This document shows positions 17,308 through 27,381 of a stretch of 64,000 nucleotides of DNA, piece after piece; within the stretch, counting starts at the first letter, position 1; each line of letters begins with the position of its first letter. The notes below the pieces were generated by a model. It had not been told where the DNA came from. It saw only the letters and a program-made list of their open reading frames with translations, and made no database searches. Origin of the DNA: Mycobacterium sp. IS-1496 (GTDB lineage Bacteria > Actinomycetota > Actinomycetes > Mycobacteriales > Mycobacteriaceae); assembly GCF_001499995.1 (NCBI RefSeq), contig NZ_LQIU01000004.1, positions 53,108-117,107 of the forward strand, written 5' to 3'. A program made the position numbers and the translations under genes.

Positions 17308-17925
17308 TCAGAGGTGGCGGGCGATGCCGGCGGCCCGCAGTTCCAGCGACGCCAGTCCCCGGATCGCGGCGACGTCCTGATTGCGCCACGCCCCGACCGG
17401 GTCGGCGTCGACGCTGACCAGCTTGGCCAGCGGGCGGTTGGCCAGCGCCCGCAGCGCCAGCAACTGCTGACCGGCGGGGGTGGCGGCCAAGGTGATCGCG
17501 GTCCACTTGCGGCGCATGAACCGCACCCGCAGGAACACCCACGGCATCGCGACCGCCAGGATCGGCGGCGACGCGACCGCCAGCGCCAGCACCCACGCCA
17601 GCCACGAGGCGGTGGTGTCGAGGTTGTGGCCGGCGTTGGCGATGTCGAGTGCGGCCTCGCCCGCCGCGTTGAGCGGACCGCGCAGCGCGTCGCCGAGCAG
17701 CGGAACATCGTTGGTCTGGTCTCCCGCCGACTCGAGGTTGTCGGCGATGCCGTTCGCCCCGTCCTCGACCTGGCGTCCCACCTGCGCGATGGTCGCCACC
17801 GCCGAGTGCACGGCCATCCCGACGAACAGCCAGATCAGCACCCACACCGCGATGACGATGTCGCTGATCAGCTGACCGAACAACCGGCCTGGGGTGGTGG
17901 CATAGGGCACAAACCGCGAAGTCAT
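17308..17925 (-). CDS. conserved mycobacterial membrane protein (Rv0779c-like)
   Basis: A 205-aa integral membrane protein of unknown function. There is a hydrophobic segment near residues 19-47 (IVIAVWVLIWLFVGMAV) and a second near residues 107-131. The central part (about 48-105) is hydrophilic and would face one side of the membrane. It diverges from purC with only 31 bp between start codons, and the palindromic element follows its stop. By position it corresponds to Rv0779c. Confidence 0.82.
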   Translation of the reverse strand: MTSRFVPYATTPGRLFGQLISDIVIAVWVLIWLFVGMAVHSAVATIAQVGRQVEDGANGIADNLESAGDQTNDVPLLGDALRGPLNAAGEAALDIANAGHNLDTTASWLAWVLALAVASPPILAVAMPWVFLRVRFMRRKWTAITLAATPAGQQLLALRALANRPLAKLVSVDADPVGAWRNQDVAAIRGLASLELRAAGIARHL

Positions 17926-17944
17926 GTGTGTAGATGCTGCCCGA

Positions 17945-17950
17945 TAGGCT
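17945..17950 (+). promoter_or_regulatory. purC -10 element, leaderless arrangement
   Basis: TAGGCT then 6 nt then ATG. The whole divergent gap is 31 bp, too short for a leader with a ribosome site. Confidence 0.55.
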
Positions 17951-17956
17951 GGCCCG

Positions 17957-18850
17957 ATGCGCCCCGCTCTGTCCGACTACCAGCATCTGGCCAGCGGCAA
18001 GGTTCGCGAGCTGTACCGCATCGACGACGAGCACCTGCTGTTCGTCGCGACCGACCGCATCTCGGCCTACGACCACATCCTGTCCTCGCAGATCCCGGAC
18101 AAGGGCCGCATCCTCACCGCGATGAGCGTGTTCTTCTTCGACCTCCTCGACACGCCCAACCACCTCGCGGGCCCACCCGACGACCCCCGCATCCCCGAGG
18201 AGGTGCTCGGCCGGGCGCTGGTGGTGCGCCGGTTGGAGATGCTGCCCGTCGAATGTGTGGCGCGCGGCTACCTCACCGGGTCCGGGCTGATCGACTACCG
18301 CAAGACCGGCACCCTGTGCGGGCTGACGCTGCCGCCCGGCCTCACCGAGGCCAGCAAGTTCGCCGAACCGCTGTACACCCCCGCGTCCAAGGCCGAACTC
18401 GGCGCACACGACGAGAACATCGACTACGCCGCGACCGTCGGCCTGGTCGGGGAGAAGCGGGCCGAACAGTTGCGGGATCGCACGCTGCAGATCTACACCC
18501 AGGGCGCCGAGCACGCGCTGACGAAGGGGATCATCATCGCCGACACCAAGTTCGAATTCGGAGTCGACCAGTCGGGTGAACTCGTCCTCGCCGACGAGGT
18601 GTTCACCCCCGACTCGTCGCGGTACTGGTACGCCGACGCCTACCGCGAGGGTGAGGGCCAGGCCAGCTACGACAAACAGTTCGTCCGCAACTGGCTCACG
18701 GGTCCGGAGTCCGGCTGGGACCGCGCCGCCGATCAGCCACCGCCCCCGCTTCCGGCGGAGATCGTCGACGCGACCCGGTCGCGCTACATCGAAGCGTACG
18801 AACGTATTTCGGGCCTGAGCTTCACCGCCTGGATCGGGGCGAGCGCATGA
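17957..18850 (+). CDS. purC: SAICAR synthetase
   Basis: Joins CAIR and aspartate with ATP to give SAICAR, purine step 7. It has 297 aa with the full family pattern: SGKVRELY (residues 13-20), the signature [20 protein letters not shown] (residues 91-110), and [10 protein letters not shown] with [12 protein letters not shown] for ATP and Mg binding. Its stop overlaps the ATG of the oligopeptidase gene (ATGA), so the two are coupled. It corresponds to Rv0780. Confidence 0.97.
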   Translation: MRPALSDYQHLASGKVRELYRIDDEHLLFVATDRISAYDHILSSQIPDKGRILTAMSVFFFDLLDTPNHLAGPPDDPRIPEEVLGRALVVRRLEMLPVECVARGYLTGSGLIDYRKTGTLCGLTLPPGLTEASKFAEPLYTPASKAELGAHDENIDYAATVGLVGEKRAEQLRDRTLQIYTQGAEHALTKGIIIADTKFEFGVDQSGELVLADEVFTPDSSRYWYADAYREGEGQASYDKQFVRNWLTGPESGWDRAADQPPPPLPAEIVDATRSRYIEAYERISGLSFTAWIGASA

Positions 18851-20958
18851 CCGCCGCGCCGCAGCCCAAGCGTGTCGAACACCGCCGCGAACACCACGGA
18901 GACGTGTTCATCGACCACTACGAGTGGTTGCGCGACAAATCCGATCCCGAGGTGCTCGCGCACCTCGAGGCCGAGAACGTCCACACCGAAAAGCGGACGG
19001 CTCATCTGGCGGAGTTGCGGCAGAAGATCTTCGACGAGATCAAGGCCCGCACCAAGGAGACCGACCTGTCGGTGCCGACCCGGCGCGGGGACTGGTGGTA
19101 CTACGGCCGCAGCTTCGAGGGCAAGCAGTACGGCGTCCACTGCCGTTGCCCCGCGGCAGATCCCGCGGACTGGACACCCCCGTTGCTCGACGAGAACACC
19201 ACCATCCCGGGCGAGCAGGTCCTGCTCGACGAGAACGTCGAAGCGGAGGGGCACGAGTACTTCGCGCTCGGGGCGGCGACCGTGAGCATCGACGGCAACA
19301 TCCTGGCCTACTCCATCGACACGGTCGGCGACGAGCGGTACACGCTGCGCTTCCGTGACCTCCGCACCGGTGAGCAGTACGACGACACGATCGTCGGTAT
19401 CGGAGCGGGCGCCACATGGGCCGCCGACAACCGCACCGTGTACTACACCACCGTCGACGACGCGTGGCGGCCGGACACCGTCTGGCGGCACCGGTTGGGC
19501 GCGAACCTGCCTGCCGAGCGGGTGTATCACGAACCCGACGAGAAGTACTGGCTCGGCGTCGGCCGCACCCGCAGCGACAAATACCTGATCATCGCCGCGG
19601 GCAGCGCGGTCACCTCGGAGGTGCGGTACGCCGACGCGGCCGATCCGGACGCCGAGTTCGCCGTGGTGTGGCCGCGCCGCGACGGGGTCGAGTACTCCGT
19701 CGAACACGCGGTGCTCGGCGGTGAGGACCGGTTCCTCATCATGCACAACGACGGTGCGGAGAACTTCGCGCTCGTCGATGCGCCGGTGACCGATCCCACC
19801 GCGACCCGCACGCTCATCGAGCACCGCGAGGACGTACGGCTCGACGCGGTCGACGCGTTCGCCGGTCACCTCGTGCTGAGCTACCGCGAAGAGGCGCTGC
19901 CCAAGATCCAGCTGTGGCCGCTGGGCGCCGACGGCTCCTACGGGCGCGCCGAGGACATCACCTTCGACACCGAACTGACCTCGGCGGGTCTGGGCGGCAA
20001 CCCGAACTGGGATGCGCCGAAACTGCGTATCGCAGCGACGTCCTTCGTCACCCCGGTGCGGATCTACGACCTGGACCTCGCGACGGGGGAGCGGACACTG
20101 CTGCGTGAGCAGCCGGTGCTCGGCGGGTATCGGCCCGAGGACTACGTCGAACGGAGGGAGTGGGCGATCGCGCCGGACGGCGCCCGGGTGCCGATCTCCA
20201 TCGTTCACCGTGCGGGCCTTCAGTTTCCGGCGCCCACCCTGCTGTACGGCTACGGCGCCTACGAGTCGTGTGAGGACCCGCGGTTCTCGATCGCCCGGCT
20301 CTCGCTGCTGGACCGCGGCATGGTGTTCGCCGTCGCCCACGTCCGCGGCGGCGGGGAACTGGGCCGCCCGTGGTACGAGCACGGCAAGCTGCTGGAGAAG
20401 GGCAACACCTTCACCGACTTCATCGCCGTGGCAAGACATCTCATCGCCACCGACACCACGCGACCGCAGAATCTGGTGGCGCTCGGAGGCAGTGCGGGCG
20501 GGTTGTTGATCGGGGCGGTCGCCAATCTGGCGCCCGAACTGTTCGCCGGGTTCCTGGCGCAGGTGCCGTTCGTGGACCCGTTGACCACCATCCTCGACCC
20601 GTCGCTGCCGTTGACGGTCACCGAATGGGACGAGTGGGGCAACCCCCTCGAGGACGAGCTCGTCTACCACTACATGAAGTCCTATTCGCCGTACGAGAAC
20701 GTCGTCGCCAAGGACTATCCACCGATCCTGGCGATGACCTCGCTCAACGACACTCGCGTCTACTACGTCGAGCCGGCGAAATGGGTTGCCGCTCTGCGGC
20801 ATGCGAAGACCGACGCCAATCCGGTGCTGCTCAAGACCGAGATGAGCGCCGGCCACGGCGGGATCAGTGGCCGGTACGAGCGGTGGAAGGAAGCCGCGTT
20901 CCAGTACGCCTGGGTGCTCGCCACGGCGGATCCCGACACCTACGCCACGGACAACTAG
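18847..20958 (+). CDS. ptrB: oligopeptidase B, S9A serine peptidase
   Basis: Cytosolic oligopeptidase of 703 aa, cleaving short peptides after basic residues if it follows the family. The N-terminal half is the beta-propeller. The C-terminal hydrolase domain has Ser549 (GGSAGGLL), Asp635 (LNDTRV) and His670 (AGHGGISG). The reading frame is uninterrupted, whereas M. tuberculosis H37Rv carries the gene as two pieces, ptrBa and ptrBb. It is coupled to purC by a 4-nt overlap; a purine link is not obvious. Confidence 0.93.
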   Translation: MTAAPQPKRVEHRREHHGDVFIDHYEWLRDKSDPEVLAHLEAENVHTEKRTAHLAELRQKIFDEIKARTKETDLSVPTRRGDWWYYGRSFEGKQYGVHCRCPAADPADWTPPLLDENTTIPGEQVLLDENVEAEGHEYFALGAATVSIDGNILAYSIDTVGDERYTLRFRDLRTGEQYDDTIVGIGAGATWAADNRTVYYTTVDDAWRPDTVWRHRLGANLPAERVYHEPDEKYWLGVGRTRSDKYLIIAAGSAVTSEVRYADAADPDAEFAVVWPRRDGVEYSVEHAVLGGEDRFLIMHNDGAENFALVDAPVTDPTATRTLIEHREDVRLDAVDAFAGHLVLSYREEALPKIQLWPLGADGSYGRAEDITFDTELTSAGLGGNPNWDAPKLRIAATSFVTPVRIYDLDLATGERTLLREQPVLGGYRPEDYVERREWAIAPDGARVPISIVHRAGLQFPAPTLLYGYGAYESCEDPRFSIARLSLLDRGMVFAVAHVRGGGELGRPWYEHGKLLEKGNTFTDFIAVARHLIATDTTRPQNLVALGGSAGGLLIGAVANLAPELFAGFLAQVPFVDPLTTILDPSLPLTVTEWDEWGNPLEDELVYHYMKSYSPYENVVAKDYPPILAMTSLNDTRVYYVEPAKWVAALRHAKTDANPVLLKTEMSAGHGGISGRYERWKEAAFQYAWVLATADPDTYATDN

Positions 20959-20988
20959 ACACTGTCAAGACGCGACTAGGATGGCGGG

Positions 20989-21573
20989 GTGGCCAAGTCG
21001 AGCTACCACCACGGCGACCTGAAGTCGGCGATCCTCGCGCAGGCCGCCGAACTCGTCGCCGAACGCGGTGCCGACGGCGTCTCGCTGCGGGAACTCGCCC
21101 GCGCCGCCGGGGTGTCGCATGCGGCGCCCGCCCACCACTTCGCCGACCGTCGCGGGCTGTTCACGGCGCTGGCCGCCCAGGGGTGGTGGATGCTCGCCGA
21201 GGCACTGGCCGGTGCCCGACCGGACTTCCTCAACGCGGCGAGCGCCTACGTCCGCTTCGCGCTCGACCACCCCGGCCACTATGAGGTGATGTTCGATAAG
21301 TCGCTGATCGACGAGGCGAATTCCGAACTGCGCGAGGCGAAAGCGGCGGCGGGCGCCGAGCTCGCCCGCGGCGTCGCCACGCTCACCGACGCCCGGTCGC
21401 AGTCCGATCCCGAGGGTGCGGCACTCGCGGCGTGGTCGCTGGTGCACGGTTTCATCATGTTGTGGCTCAACGACCTGATCGCCACCGAAGGCGATCCGCT
21501 CGCCCAGATCGAGCGTGCCGCCACGATGCTGTTCGCCGGTGAGCCGGGTGCGGTAGCGTCCGGGCATGACTGA
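20989..21573 (+). CDS. TetR-family transcriptional regulator
   Basis: A 194-aa TetR protein with the HTH LRELARAAGVSHAAPAHHFA near residues 34-53 and a TetR_C_33/WHG-like C-terminal half. The GTG at 20989 follows TAGGAT (20977-20982) by 6 nt, a leaderless arrangement. The last 8 nt overlap the glutathione peroxidase gene, which may be its target or simply cotranscribed. Confidence 0.88.
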   Translation: MAKSSYHHGDLKSAILAQAAELVAERGADGVSLRELARAAGVSHAAPAHHFADRRGLFTALAAQGWWMLAEALAGARPDFLNAASAYVRFALDHPGHYEVMFDKSLIDEANSELREAKAAAGAELARGVATLTDARSQSDPEGAALAAWSLVHGFIMLWLNDLIATEGDPLAQIERAATMLFAGEPGAVASGHD

Positions 21574-22063
21574 GTCGTACCTGCTCGACATCGAACTCAA
21601 CACACTCGACGGCACCTCGACGTCGCTGCGGGAGCTCGCCGACGGCGCCGTGCTCGTGGTGAACGTCGCGTCGAAGTGCGGGCTCACCCCGCAGTACAGC
21701 GCGCTGGAGAAGCTGGCCCAGGACTTCGGCGACCGCGGACTGACGGTGATCGGTGTGCCGTGCAACCAGTTCATGGGTCAGGAGCCCGGCACGGCCGAAG
21801 AGATCCAGACCTTCTGCTCGACCACGTACGGCGTGACGTTCCCGCTGCTGGCCAAGACCGACGTCAACGGCCCGGACCGCCACCCGCTCTTCGCCGAACT
21901 GACCCAGACCCCCGACAGCAGCGGCGAGGCCGGCGACGTGCAGTGGAACTTCGAGAAGTTCCTGCTCGCGCCGGGCGGCCGCGTCGTCAACCGGTTCCGG
22001 CCGCGCACCGAACCCGACGCCCCCGAGGTCGTCTCCGCCATCGAGGCCGTGCTGCCCAACTAG
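21566..22063 (+). CDS. glutathione peroxidase-family thiol peroxidase
   Basis: A 165-aa GPx-fold peroxidase of the cysteine type. Peroxidatic Cys38 lies in VASKCGLTPQY, and the tetrad tryptophan is in WNFEKFL near residue 127. VIGVPCNQFMGQEPG is the usual second motif and provides a possible resolving cysteine. Since mycobacteria lack glutathione, the reductant is more likely thioredoxin. It overlaps the TetR gene by 8 nt, but TAGCGT (21554-21559) lies 6 nt before its ATG, so it may also have its own leaderless promoter. Confidence 0.93.
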   Translation: MTESYLLDIELNTLDGTSTSLRELADGAVLVVNVASKCGLTPQYSALEKLAQDFGDRGLTVIGVPCNQFMGQEPGTAEEIQTFCSTTYGVTFPLLAKTDVNGPDRHPLFAELTQTPDSSGEAGDVQWNFEKFLLAPGGRVVNRFRPRTEPDAPEVVSAIEAVLPN

Positions 22064-22122
22064 ACAGCTGCCGTCGACGTCACGGCAACCGTCGAGACAT
22101 CTCGGGTTGTCATGCTGCACGC

Positions 22123-22827
22123 GTGGCTGGACAACTGATCCTCTCGATCTCCCACGTCAGTGCTCGCACGCTCGCCGACGTCGCCGGGTTCCGCGCCGAA
22201 CTCGACGCCCGCGGTGTGCCGGTGTCGTTCCTGGTGGCCCCGCGCCTCAAGGGCGGATACCGGCTCGACCGCGACGCATCGACGGTCGACTGGCTGCGTG
22301 ACCGGCGGGCGGAGGGGGACGCGATCGTGCTGCACGGTTTCGACGAGGCGGCCACCAAGAAGCGACGCAGCGAGTTCGCCTCGCTCGCCGCGCACGAGGC
22401 CAATCTGCGGCTGATGGGCGCCGACCGGGTGCTCGAGCACCTTGGGCTGCGCACCAGGCTGTTCGCAGCGCCCGGCTGGATGGTGTCGCAGGGGACCGCG
22501 ATCGCTCTGCCGCGCAACGGGTTCCGGGTGCTCGCCGGGCTCAGCGGCGTGACCGACCTGGTCCGCGGAACGACGGTGCGGGCGCGCGTGGTGGGTGTCG
22601 GCGCCGGGTTCCTGACCGAGCCGTGGTGGTGCCGCACCGTGGTGCTCACGGCCGAGCGGACCGCCCGGCGCGCCGGCACGGTGCGGCTCAACGTCTCGGC
22701 CAAGCATCTCGGCCGCATCGGGCCGCGGCGGGCCGTGCTCGACGCGATCGACCTCGCGCTGATGCATCGGTGCGTGCCGCAGGTGTACCGGTGGGAGCCG
22801 CGCGCCGCGCTGCGCGAGGCCGCCTAG
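22123..22827 (+). CDS. DUF2334 polysaccharide-deacetylase-like protein
   Basis: A 234-aa protein with the DUF2334 pattern: LILSISHVSARTLADVAGFR at the N-terminus, FLVAPRLKGGYRL, DAIVLHGFDE with a candidate metal-binding His, and LFAAPGWMVS. DUF2334 is distantly related to NodB deacetylases. The GTG at 22123 is chosen as the only in-frame start near the conserved beginning. It converges on the MBL-fold gene with 11 bp between stops. The substrate is unknown. Confidence 0.8.
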   Translation: MAGQLILSISHVSARTLADVAGFRAELDARGVPVSFLVAPRLKGGYRLDRDASTVDWLRDRRAEGDAIVLHGFDEAATKKRRSEFASLAAHEANLRLMGADRVLEHLGLRTRLFAAPGWMVSQGTAIALPRNGFRVLAGLSGVTDLVRGTTVRARVVGVGAGFLTEPWWCRTVVLTAERTARRAGTVRLNVSAKHLGRIGPRRAVLDAIDLALMHRCVPQVYRWEPRAALREAA

Positions 22828-22838
22828 AGCGCCGCGAT

Positions 22839-23492
22839 TCAGAATTCGGTGCCGTTCTCCTCGTCGAGAACCCGGAAGTCGGTGTCGGTCATCTCGCTCA
22901 AGCGCCCGTAGAAGATCCCGCGTGCGCTCGGATCGATGATGCCCTGGTGAATCGGCACCGCATGGGTGGGTGCGACGGCCCTCAGATAGTCGACGGCCTC
23001 GGAGATCTTCATCCACGGCGCCGCCGCGGGTGCGGCCAGCACGTCGACCGGTTCGCCCGGCTCGAACAGCGCGTCGCCGGGGTGCATCAGCCGGGCCGGA
23101 TGGTCCCCGTCGCCGACCAGATACGAGATGTTGTCGATCTCGGGCAAGTCCGGATGGATGATCGCGTGGTGGCCGCCGACCCCGCGCACGGACAGATGGC
23201 CGATCGTGAACTCGTCCCCGGCGTGCACCGCGCGCCACGAACCGCCGAGCTGCTGGGCGGTCTGCGGATCGCAGTACAGCGCTGCCTGCGGGTTCGCGTC
23301 GAGCAACGCCGGTAGGCGGTCGACGTCGGCGTGGTCGGGGTGCTGATGGGTGATCAGGATCGCCGACAGCCCCGTGATGCCCTCGAATCCGTGGGAGAAC
23401 ACGCCCGGATCGAACAAAACCGTGGTCTCGGACGCCGAACCGTCGGGAAAGCTGGCGAGTAGGCACGAATGCCCGAAATGGGTCAATTGCAT
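22839..23492 (-). CDS. metallo-beta-lactamase-fold hydrolase
   Basis: A 217-aa MBL-fold enzyme, UlaG/YtnP-like in size. The zinc motif is HQHPDH (His49, His51, Asp53, His54), preceded by HFGHSC at the N-terminus and followed by RGVGGHHAIIH and MHPGDALFEP with later metal ligands. Its start overlaps the upstream part of the next, divergent exported-protein gene. The substrate is unknown. It corresponds by position to Rv0786c. Confidence 0.88.
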   Translation of the reverse strand: MQLTHFGHSCLLASFPDGSASETTVLFDPGVFSHGFEGITGLSAILITHQHPDHADVDRLPALLDANPQAALYCDPQTAQQLGGSWRAVHAGDEFTIGHLSVRGVGGHHAIIHPDLPEIDNISYLVGDGDHPARLMHPGDALFEPGEPVDVLAAPAAAPWMKISEAVDYLRAVAPTHAVPIHQGIIDPSARGIFYGRLSEMTDTDFRVLDEENGTEF

Positions 23493-23537
23493 GGCTATAT
23501 TGTGGCGCTCAGGCGGGGGCCGGTGGTGGGGGTTCGG

Positions 23538-24206
23538 ATGCGGTTGCTGGTTGCGGCGGTGCTGGCGAGTTGCGGACTGGCGTTGGTGACACCGGCCGTG
23601 GCCACCGCGAACCCGATGGACTGTCCGCCGAATTGCGACCGGATTCCCGATTCGGCGTGGATGGCACCGACCTCGATACCGCTGTACGACGTGTATCGGT
23701 GGCCGAACCTGTCGGCCCTGTCGGTCACCGCCGTCACACCCCGGTTCCGGTTCGAGGAGACGTGCGCGACCTCCACGACGGCCACCGAGGACCCCCGCGC
23801 CACGGCGGTCGCGGCCAAAGCGGCGGTCACCTCGCCGGACGGCCAGTGGTCCCTACAGGCTCAGGTCATGCACTGGCGCGGCGAGACGTGGCGGGGCGGC
23901 CAGCTCGCGGCCGCCGCGTTCGACGACGCGGTCGCGGCGCTGCGCGCCTGTCAGCGCACCGCGCCGTCGACCTCACCGTCGATGACGACCGCGGAGCTGA
24001 ACCGGATGGCGGCGGTCGTCAGCGCATCCGACCGCTCGGTGCTGCACCAGTACCTCGTCGTCGACCCGCGCAACAGCACCGTCGCCGAACTCGCGCTGTG
24101 GTCCACGGCCCAGCCGTCGGTCACCTGGCGTCCGGTGCCGGACGCCTTCGTGCTCGACGCGCTCAGCGCGCCGCTGTGCACCGCGTACATCGGCTCATGC
24201 CGGTAG
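23538..24206 (+). CDS. exported protein of unknown function (Rv0787-like)
   Basis: A secreted protein of about 222 aa. The ATG at 23538 gives a short Sec signal, MRLLVAAVLASCGLALV followed by an Ala-rich cleavage site before ANPMDCPP. GGTGGGGG lies about 8 nt upstream as a ribosome site. In-frame GTG codons at 23523 and 23526 are alternatives. The mature part has several cysteines (CPPNC, ETCAT, RACQR, LCTAYIGSC) that could form disulfides. No enzymatic motif was seen. It precedes purS in the M. tuberculosis order too. Confidence 0.75.
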   Translation: MRLLVAAVLASCGLALVTPAVATANPMDCPPNCDRIPDSAWMAPTSIPLYDVYRWPNLSALSVTAVTPRFRFEETCATSTTATEDPRATAVAAKAAVTSPDGQWSLQAQVMHWRGETWRGGQLAAAAFDDAVAALRACQRTAPSTSPSMTTAELNRMAAVVSASDRSVLHQYLVVDPRNSTVAELALWSTAQPSVTWRPVPDAFVLDALSAPLCTAYIGSCR

Positions 24207-24229
24207 ACGGCGAAGTGCAGCGACACCGG

Positions 24230-24235
24230 TAAAGT
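24230..24235 (+). promoter_or_regulatory. purS -10 element, leaderless arrangement
   Basis: TAAAGT, 7 nt before the purS GTG at 24243. No ribosome site is present. Confidence 0.5.
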
Positions 24236-24242
24236 CGTCGTC

Positions 24243-24482
24243 GTGGCGAAGGTGGTGGTGCACGTGATGCCCAAGGCCGAGATCCTCGACCCCCAGGGTC
24301 AGGCGATCGTCGGGGCCTTGGGGCGTCTCGGTGTGACGGGTGTCTCAGATGTCCGGCAAGGCAAACGATTCGAGTTGGAGATCGACGGCGACGTCACGGA
24401 TGAGACGGTGGCCGAGATCGCCGAATCGCTGCTGGCGAACACCGTCATCGAGGACTGGTCGGTGACGAGGGAGGACGCATGA
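24243..24482 (+). CDS. purS: FGAM synthase subunit PurS
   Basis: Small structural subunit (79 aa) of the three-part FGAM synthase; its dimer bridges PurL and PurQ. The sequence [19 protein letters not shown] and [11 protein letters not shown] are typical PurS segments. The GTG start is fixed by family length. Its TGA overlaps the purQ ATG by 4 nt. It corresponds to Rv0787A. Confidence 0.95.
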   Translation: MAKVVVHVMPKAEILDPQGQAIVGALGRLGVTGVSDVRQGKRFELEIDGDVTDETVAEIAESLLANTVIEDWSVTREDA

Positions 24483-25153
24483 GCGCACGCGTAGGGGTGA
24501 TCACCTTCCCGGGGTCGCTCGACGACATCGACGCAGCCCGCGCCGTGCGGCTCGCCGGCGGTGAGCCGGTCAGCCTGTGGCACGCCGACGCCGACCTCAA
24601 GGGTGTCGACGCGGTCATCGTGCCCGGCGGCTTCTCCTACGGCGACTACCTGCGGGCGGGCGCGATCGCGAAGTTCGCACCGGTGATGGGTGAGGTCATC
24701 CGCGCCGCCGAGGGCGGCATGCCGGTGCTGGGCATCTGCAACGGCTTCCAGGTGCTGTGCGAAGCCGGGCTGCTGCCCGGGGCGTTGACCCGCAACATCG
24801 GTCTGCACTTCATCTGCCGTGACACGTGGCTGCAGGTCGCCTCGAACACCTCCGCGTGGACGACGCGGTACGAGGACGGCGCGGACCTGCTGATCCCGCT
24901 GAAGTCGGGGGAGGGCCGCTATGTCGCCAGCGAGAAGGTGCTCGACGAGCTCGAAGGTGAGGGCCGGGTGGTGTTCCGCTACCGGGAGAACCTCAACGGG
25001 TCGATGCGTGACATCGCCGGGATCAGTTCGGCGAACGGGCGTGTCGTCGGCCTCATGCCGCACCCCGAACACGCCACCGAGGCGCTCACCGGTCCGTCCG
25101 ACGACGGGCTCGGGCTGTTCTACTCGGCGCTCGACGCGGTGCTGACGGTCTAG
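24479..25153 (+). CDS. purQ: FGAM synthase glutaminase subunit PurQ
   Basis: Class I glutamine amidotransferase of 224 aa that supplies ammonia to PurL for FGAR to FGAM. The triad is Cys87 (LGICNGFQ), His195 and Glu197 (MPHPEH). The start overlaps purS by 4 nt, so the two subunits are coupled, while purL is 6 kb downstream with its own promoter. It corresponds to Rv0788. Confidence 0.97.
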   Translation: MSARVGVITFPGSLDDIDAARAVRLAGGEPVSLWHADADLKGVDAVIVPGGFSYGDYLRAGAIAKFAPVMGEVIRAAEGGMPVLGICNGFQVLCEAGLLPGALTRNIGLHFICRDTWLQVASNTSAWTTRYEDGADLLIPLKSGEGRYVASEKVLDELEGEGRVVFRYRENLNGSMRDIAGISSANGRVVGLMPHPEHATEALTGPSDDGLGLFYSALDAVLTV

Positions 25154-25240
25154 GTCGGTATTCGACGGCGGGGCAACGGTTTCGCCTGAGAAGACCGACC
25201 CTGGTGGCAGGACCGGCCCTGCGGCCGTCAAGATGAAGAG

Positions 25241-26500
25241 ATGCCGGCCAGCCCCCAAGCCCTGTGCGACTTCATCGACGCCTCGCCCTCGCCGTTCCAC
25301 GTGTGCGACACCGTCGCGAGCCGATTGCGTGACGCCGGGTTCACCGAACTGGCCGAGAGCGACGAGTGGCCGTCGGCGCCCGGTGACTACTTCACCGTGC
25401 GGGCCGGCTCTCTGGTCGCGTGGCGGGCCGGTGACGATTCCCGGGCGCCGTTCCGCATCGTCGGCGGCCACACCGACAGCCCAAATCTGCGCGTCAAACA
25501 ACACCCGGACCGGTTCGTGTCCGGATGGCGCATCGTGGCTCTGCAGCCCTATGGCGGGGCGTGGCTGAACTCCTGGCTGGATCGCGACCTCGGCATCAGC
25601 GGCAGGTTGTCGATCCGGGTGGGTGACACGATCGAGCACCGGCTGATCCGTATCGACGAACCGTTCCTTCGGGTGCCGCAGTTGGCGATTCACCTCTCCG
25701 AGGACCGCAAGGGAGTCAGCCTCGATCCGCAGCGGCACGTGAACGCGGTCTGGGGGGTGGGCGGATCGCCCGGGTCCTTCCTGGGTTTCGTCGCCGACCG
25801 GGCGGGAGTCGCCGAGGACGCCGTGCTCGCCGCCGACCTGATGACCCACGACCTCGCACCGTCCACGCTCGTCGGCGCCGATCGCGACATGGTCAGCGCG
25901 CCGAGGCTGGACAATCAGGCGACGTGTTACGCGGGACTGGAGGCGCTGTTGGCTGCTCAGCCCCGTGATGTGGTGCCGGTGTTGGCGCTGTTCGACCACG
26001 AGGAGGTCGGCTCCACATCGGACCACGGAGCCCAATCCGAGCTACTGCCAACGGTTTTGGAAAGGATCACGTTGGCGGCCGGCGGGCGGCGTGAGGACCT
26101 GTTGCGCCGGATGTCCGGCTCGGTGGTCGCCTCGGGCGACATGGCCCACGCGACGCATCCCAACTATCCGGAGCGGCACGAGCCCGGGCATCTCATCGAG
26201 GTGAACGCCGGGCCGGTGCTCAAGGTCCAGCCCAACCTGCGCTACGCCACCGACGGGCGCACGGCGGCGACGTTCGCGTTGGCCTGTGCACAGGCGGGGG
26301 TGCCGATGCAGCGTTACGAGCACCGCGCCGACCTGCCGTGCGGATCGACGATCGGTCCGATGACGTCGGCGCGCACCGGGATTCCGACCGTGGACGTCGG
26401 TGCGGCGCAGTTGGCCATGCATTCGGCACGGGAGCTCATGGGTGCGGACGATGTGGCGGCGTACTCCGCGGCGCTGCAGGCGTTTCTGTCACCGGCCTGA
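25241..26500 (+). CDS. pepC: M18-family aminopeptidase
   Basis: Zinc aminopeptidase of 419 aa, cytosolic, releasing N-terminal (often acidic) residues. The metal ligands appear in GGHTDSPN (about residues 76-83), in the acidic segment FDHEEVGS near residue 250, and in the C-terminal [25 protein letters not shown] is also conserved. The ATG at 25241 begins [20 protein letters not shown], the normal family N-terminus. It corresponds to Rv0800. Confidence 0.94.
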   Translation: MPASPQALCDFIDASPSPFHVCDTVASRLRDAGFTELAESDEWPSAPGDYFTVRAGSLVAWRAGDDSRAPFRIVGGHTDSPNLRVKQHPDRFVSGWRIVALQPYGGAWLNSWLDRDLGISGRLSIRVGDTIEHRLIRIDEPFLRVPQLAIHLSEDRKGVSLDPQRHVNAVWGVGGSPGSFLGFVADRAGVAEDAVLAADLMTHDLAPSTLVGADRDMVSAPRLDNQATCYAGLEALLAAQPRDVVPVLALFDHEEVGSTSDHGAQSELLPTVLERITLAAGGRREDLLRRMSGSVVASGDMAHATHPNYPERHEPGHLIEVNAGPVLKVQPNLRYATDGRTAATFALACAQAGVPMQRYEHRADLPCGSTIGPMTSARTGIPTVDVGAAQLAMHSARELMGADDVAAYSAALQAFLSPA

Positions 26501-26515
26501 TCTATCGTCGGCGCC

Positions 26516-26863
26516 ATGGCGATGACCGTGGAGATGATCACCTTCGACTGCACCGACCCCGATGCCCTGGCCGAATGGTGGGCCGCGGCGGTCGGCGGTG
26601 AGGTCAGTGCCTTCGAGCCCGGTGAGTTCGTGGTCGTCGTGCGCGAGAGTGGGCCGCGGCTGGCCTTCCAGAAGGTGCCGGACGTGACGCCGGGGAAGAA
26701 CCGCGTGCACGTCGATTTCACCGCCGCGGACGTCGAGGCGGAGGTGGCGCGCCTCGTCGGCCTCGGTGCGACGGAGACGGGCAGGCACAGCTTCGGGGAC
26801 GAATTCAGCTGGGTCGTGTTGGCGGATCCGGCCGGCAACGCGTTCTGCATCGGGAGCGCGTGA
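26516..26863 (+). CDS. VOC/glyoxalase-superfamily protein
   Basis: A 115-aa single-domain vicinal-oxygen-chelate protein. MITFDCTDPDALAEWWAAAV at the N-terminus and KNRVHVDFTAADVEAEVARL then VLADPAGNAFCIG are the two half-repeats of the fold. The substrate is unknown. TATCGT (26503-26508) is 7 nt before the ATG, so it may be leaderless. It corresponds by position to Rv0801. Confidence 0.87.
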   Translation: MAMTVEMITFDCTDPDALAEWWAAAVGGEVSAFEPGEFVVVVRESGPRLAFQKVPDVTPGKNRVHVDFTAADVEAEVARLVGLGATETGRHSFGDEFSWVVLADPAGNAFCIGSA

Positions 26864-27381
26864 CGCGTTTGTGAGCTGTGCGAATTAGCTGTCGATATCA
26901 CTGTCTGGTCACGCATGCTCCATTCGGTTTCCGAGGCGGTGGCAGTTCTCAGGCGGTAATCCGCCGGCGCGTGCACAAGCGCGCCGCTCTGGCGAAAGCC
27001 CCATCAAGCGCTGGATATTGCCTACGGCGACAACTTCTGACGATCGAAGCGGCTTCCCTGCGGACCGCCGCCAAGCTCGACGGCGACCGAGGAGCCCGTG
27101 GTACGCAGGCTCGGCATGCCGTTGAACTGCGTATACATCGATGAGGTGTGCGTCATCGTCGGAGTCCCTCCCGTCTGGAACGGTGTGGACCCGTCACTTC
27201 GGGATTTCGACAAGATCACCGGTGATTTCGATGGAAAGTTGCTGGTACGCGCTGCGGCCACGAGGTGTCGTAGTTGACCGTGCAACCATCTCTCAGGAAA
27301 AACTCAGCCGCATCTCATGATCTTGATAATCGGTGTTATTTTCCTCACACAACATCGAAACGTTGCTGGGAGGGAAACGGT
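26864..27381. other. 518-bp intergenic region, AT-richer than surroundings
   Basis: No convincing gene. Short open frames exist on both strands around 27022-27285 but lack ribosome sites and family features. Two small hairpins occur near 26976-27000 (GGCGG/CCGCC and GGCGCG/CGCGCC arms). The last 80 bp before the next gene are notably AT-rich and probably hold its promoter, ending in GGGAGGG at 27368-27374. Confidence 0.5.

Noticed and set aside
27022..27285. Small open frames on both strands in the gap before the large exported protein
   Set aside because: No ribosome site, no domain, and both strands look equally open, so neither is convincing.
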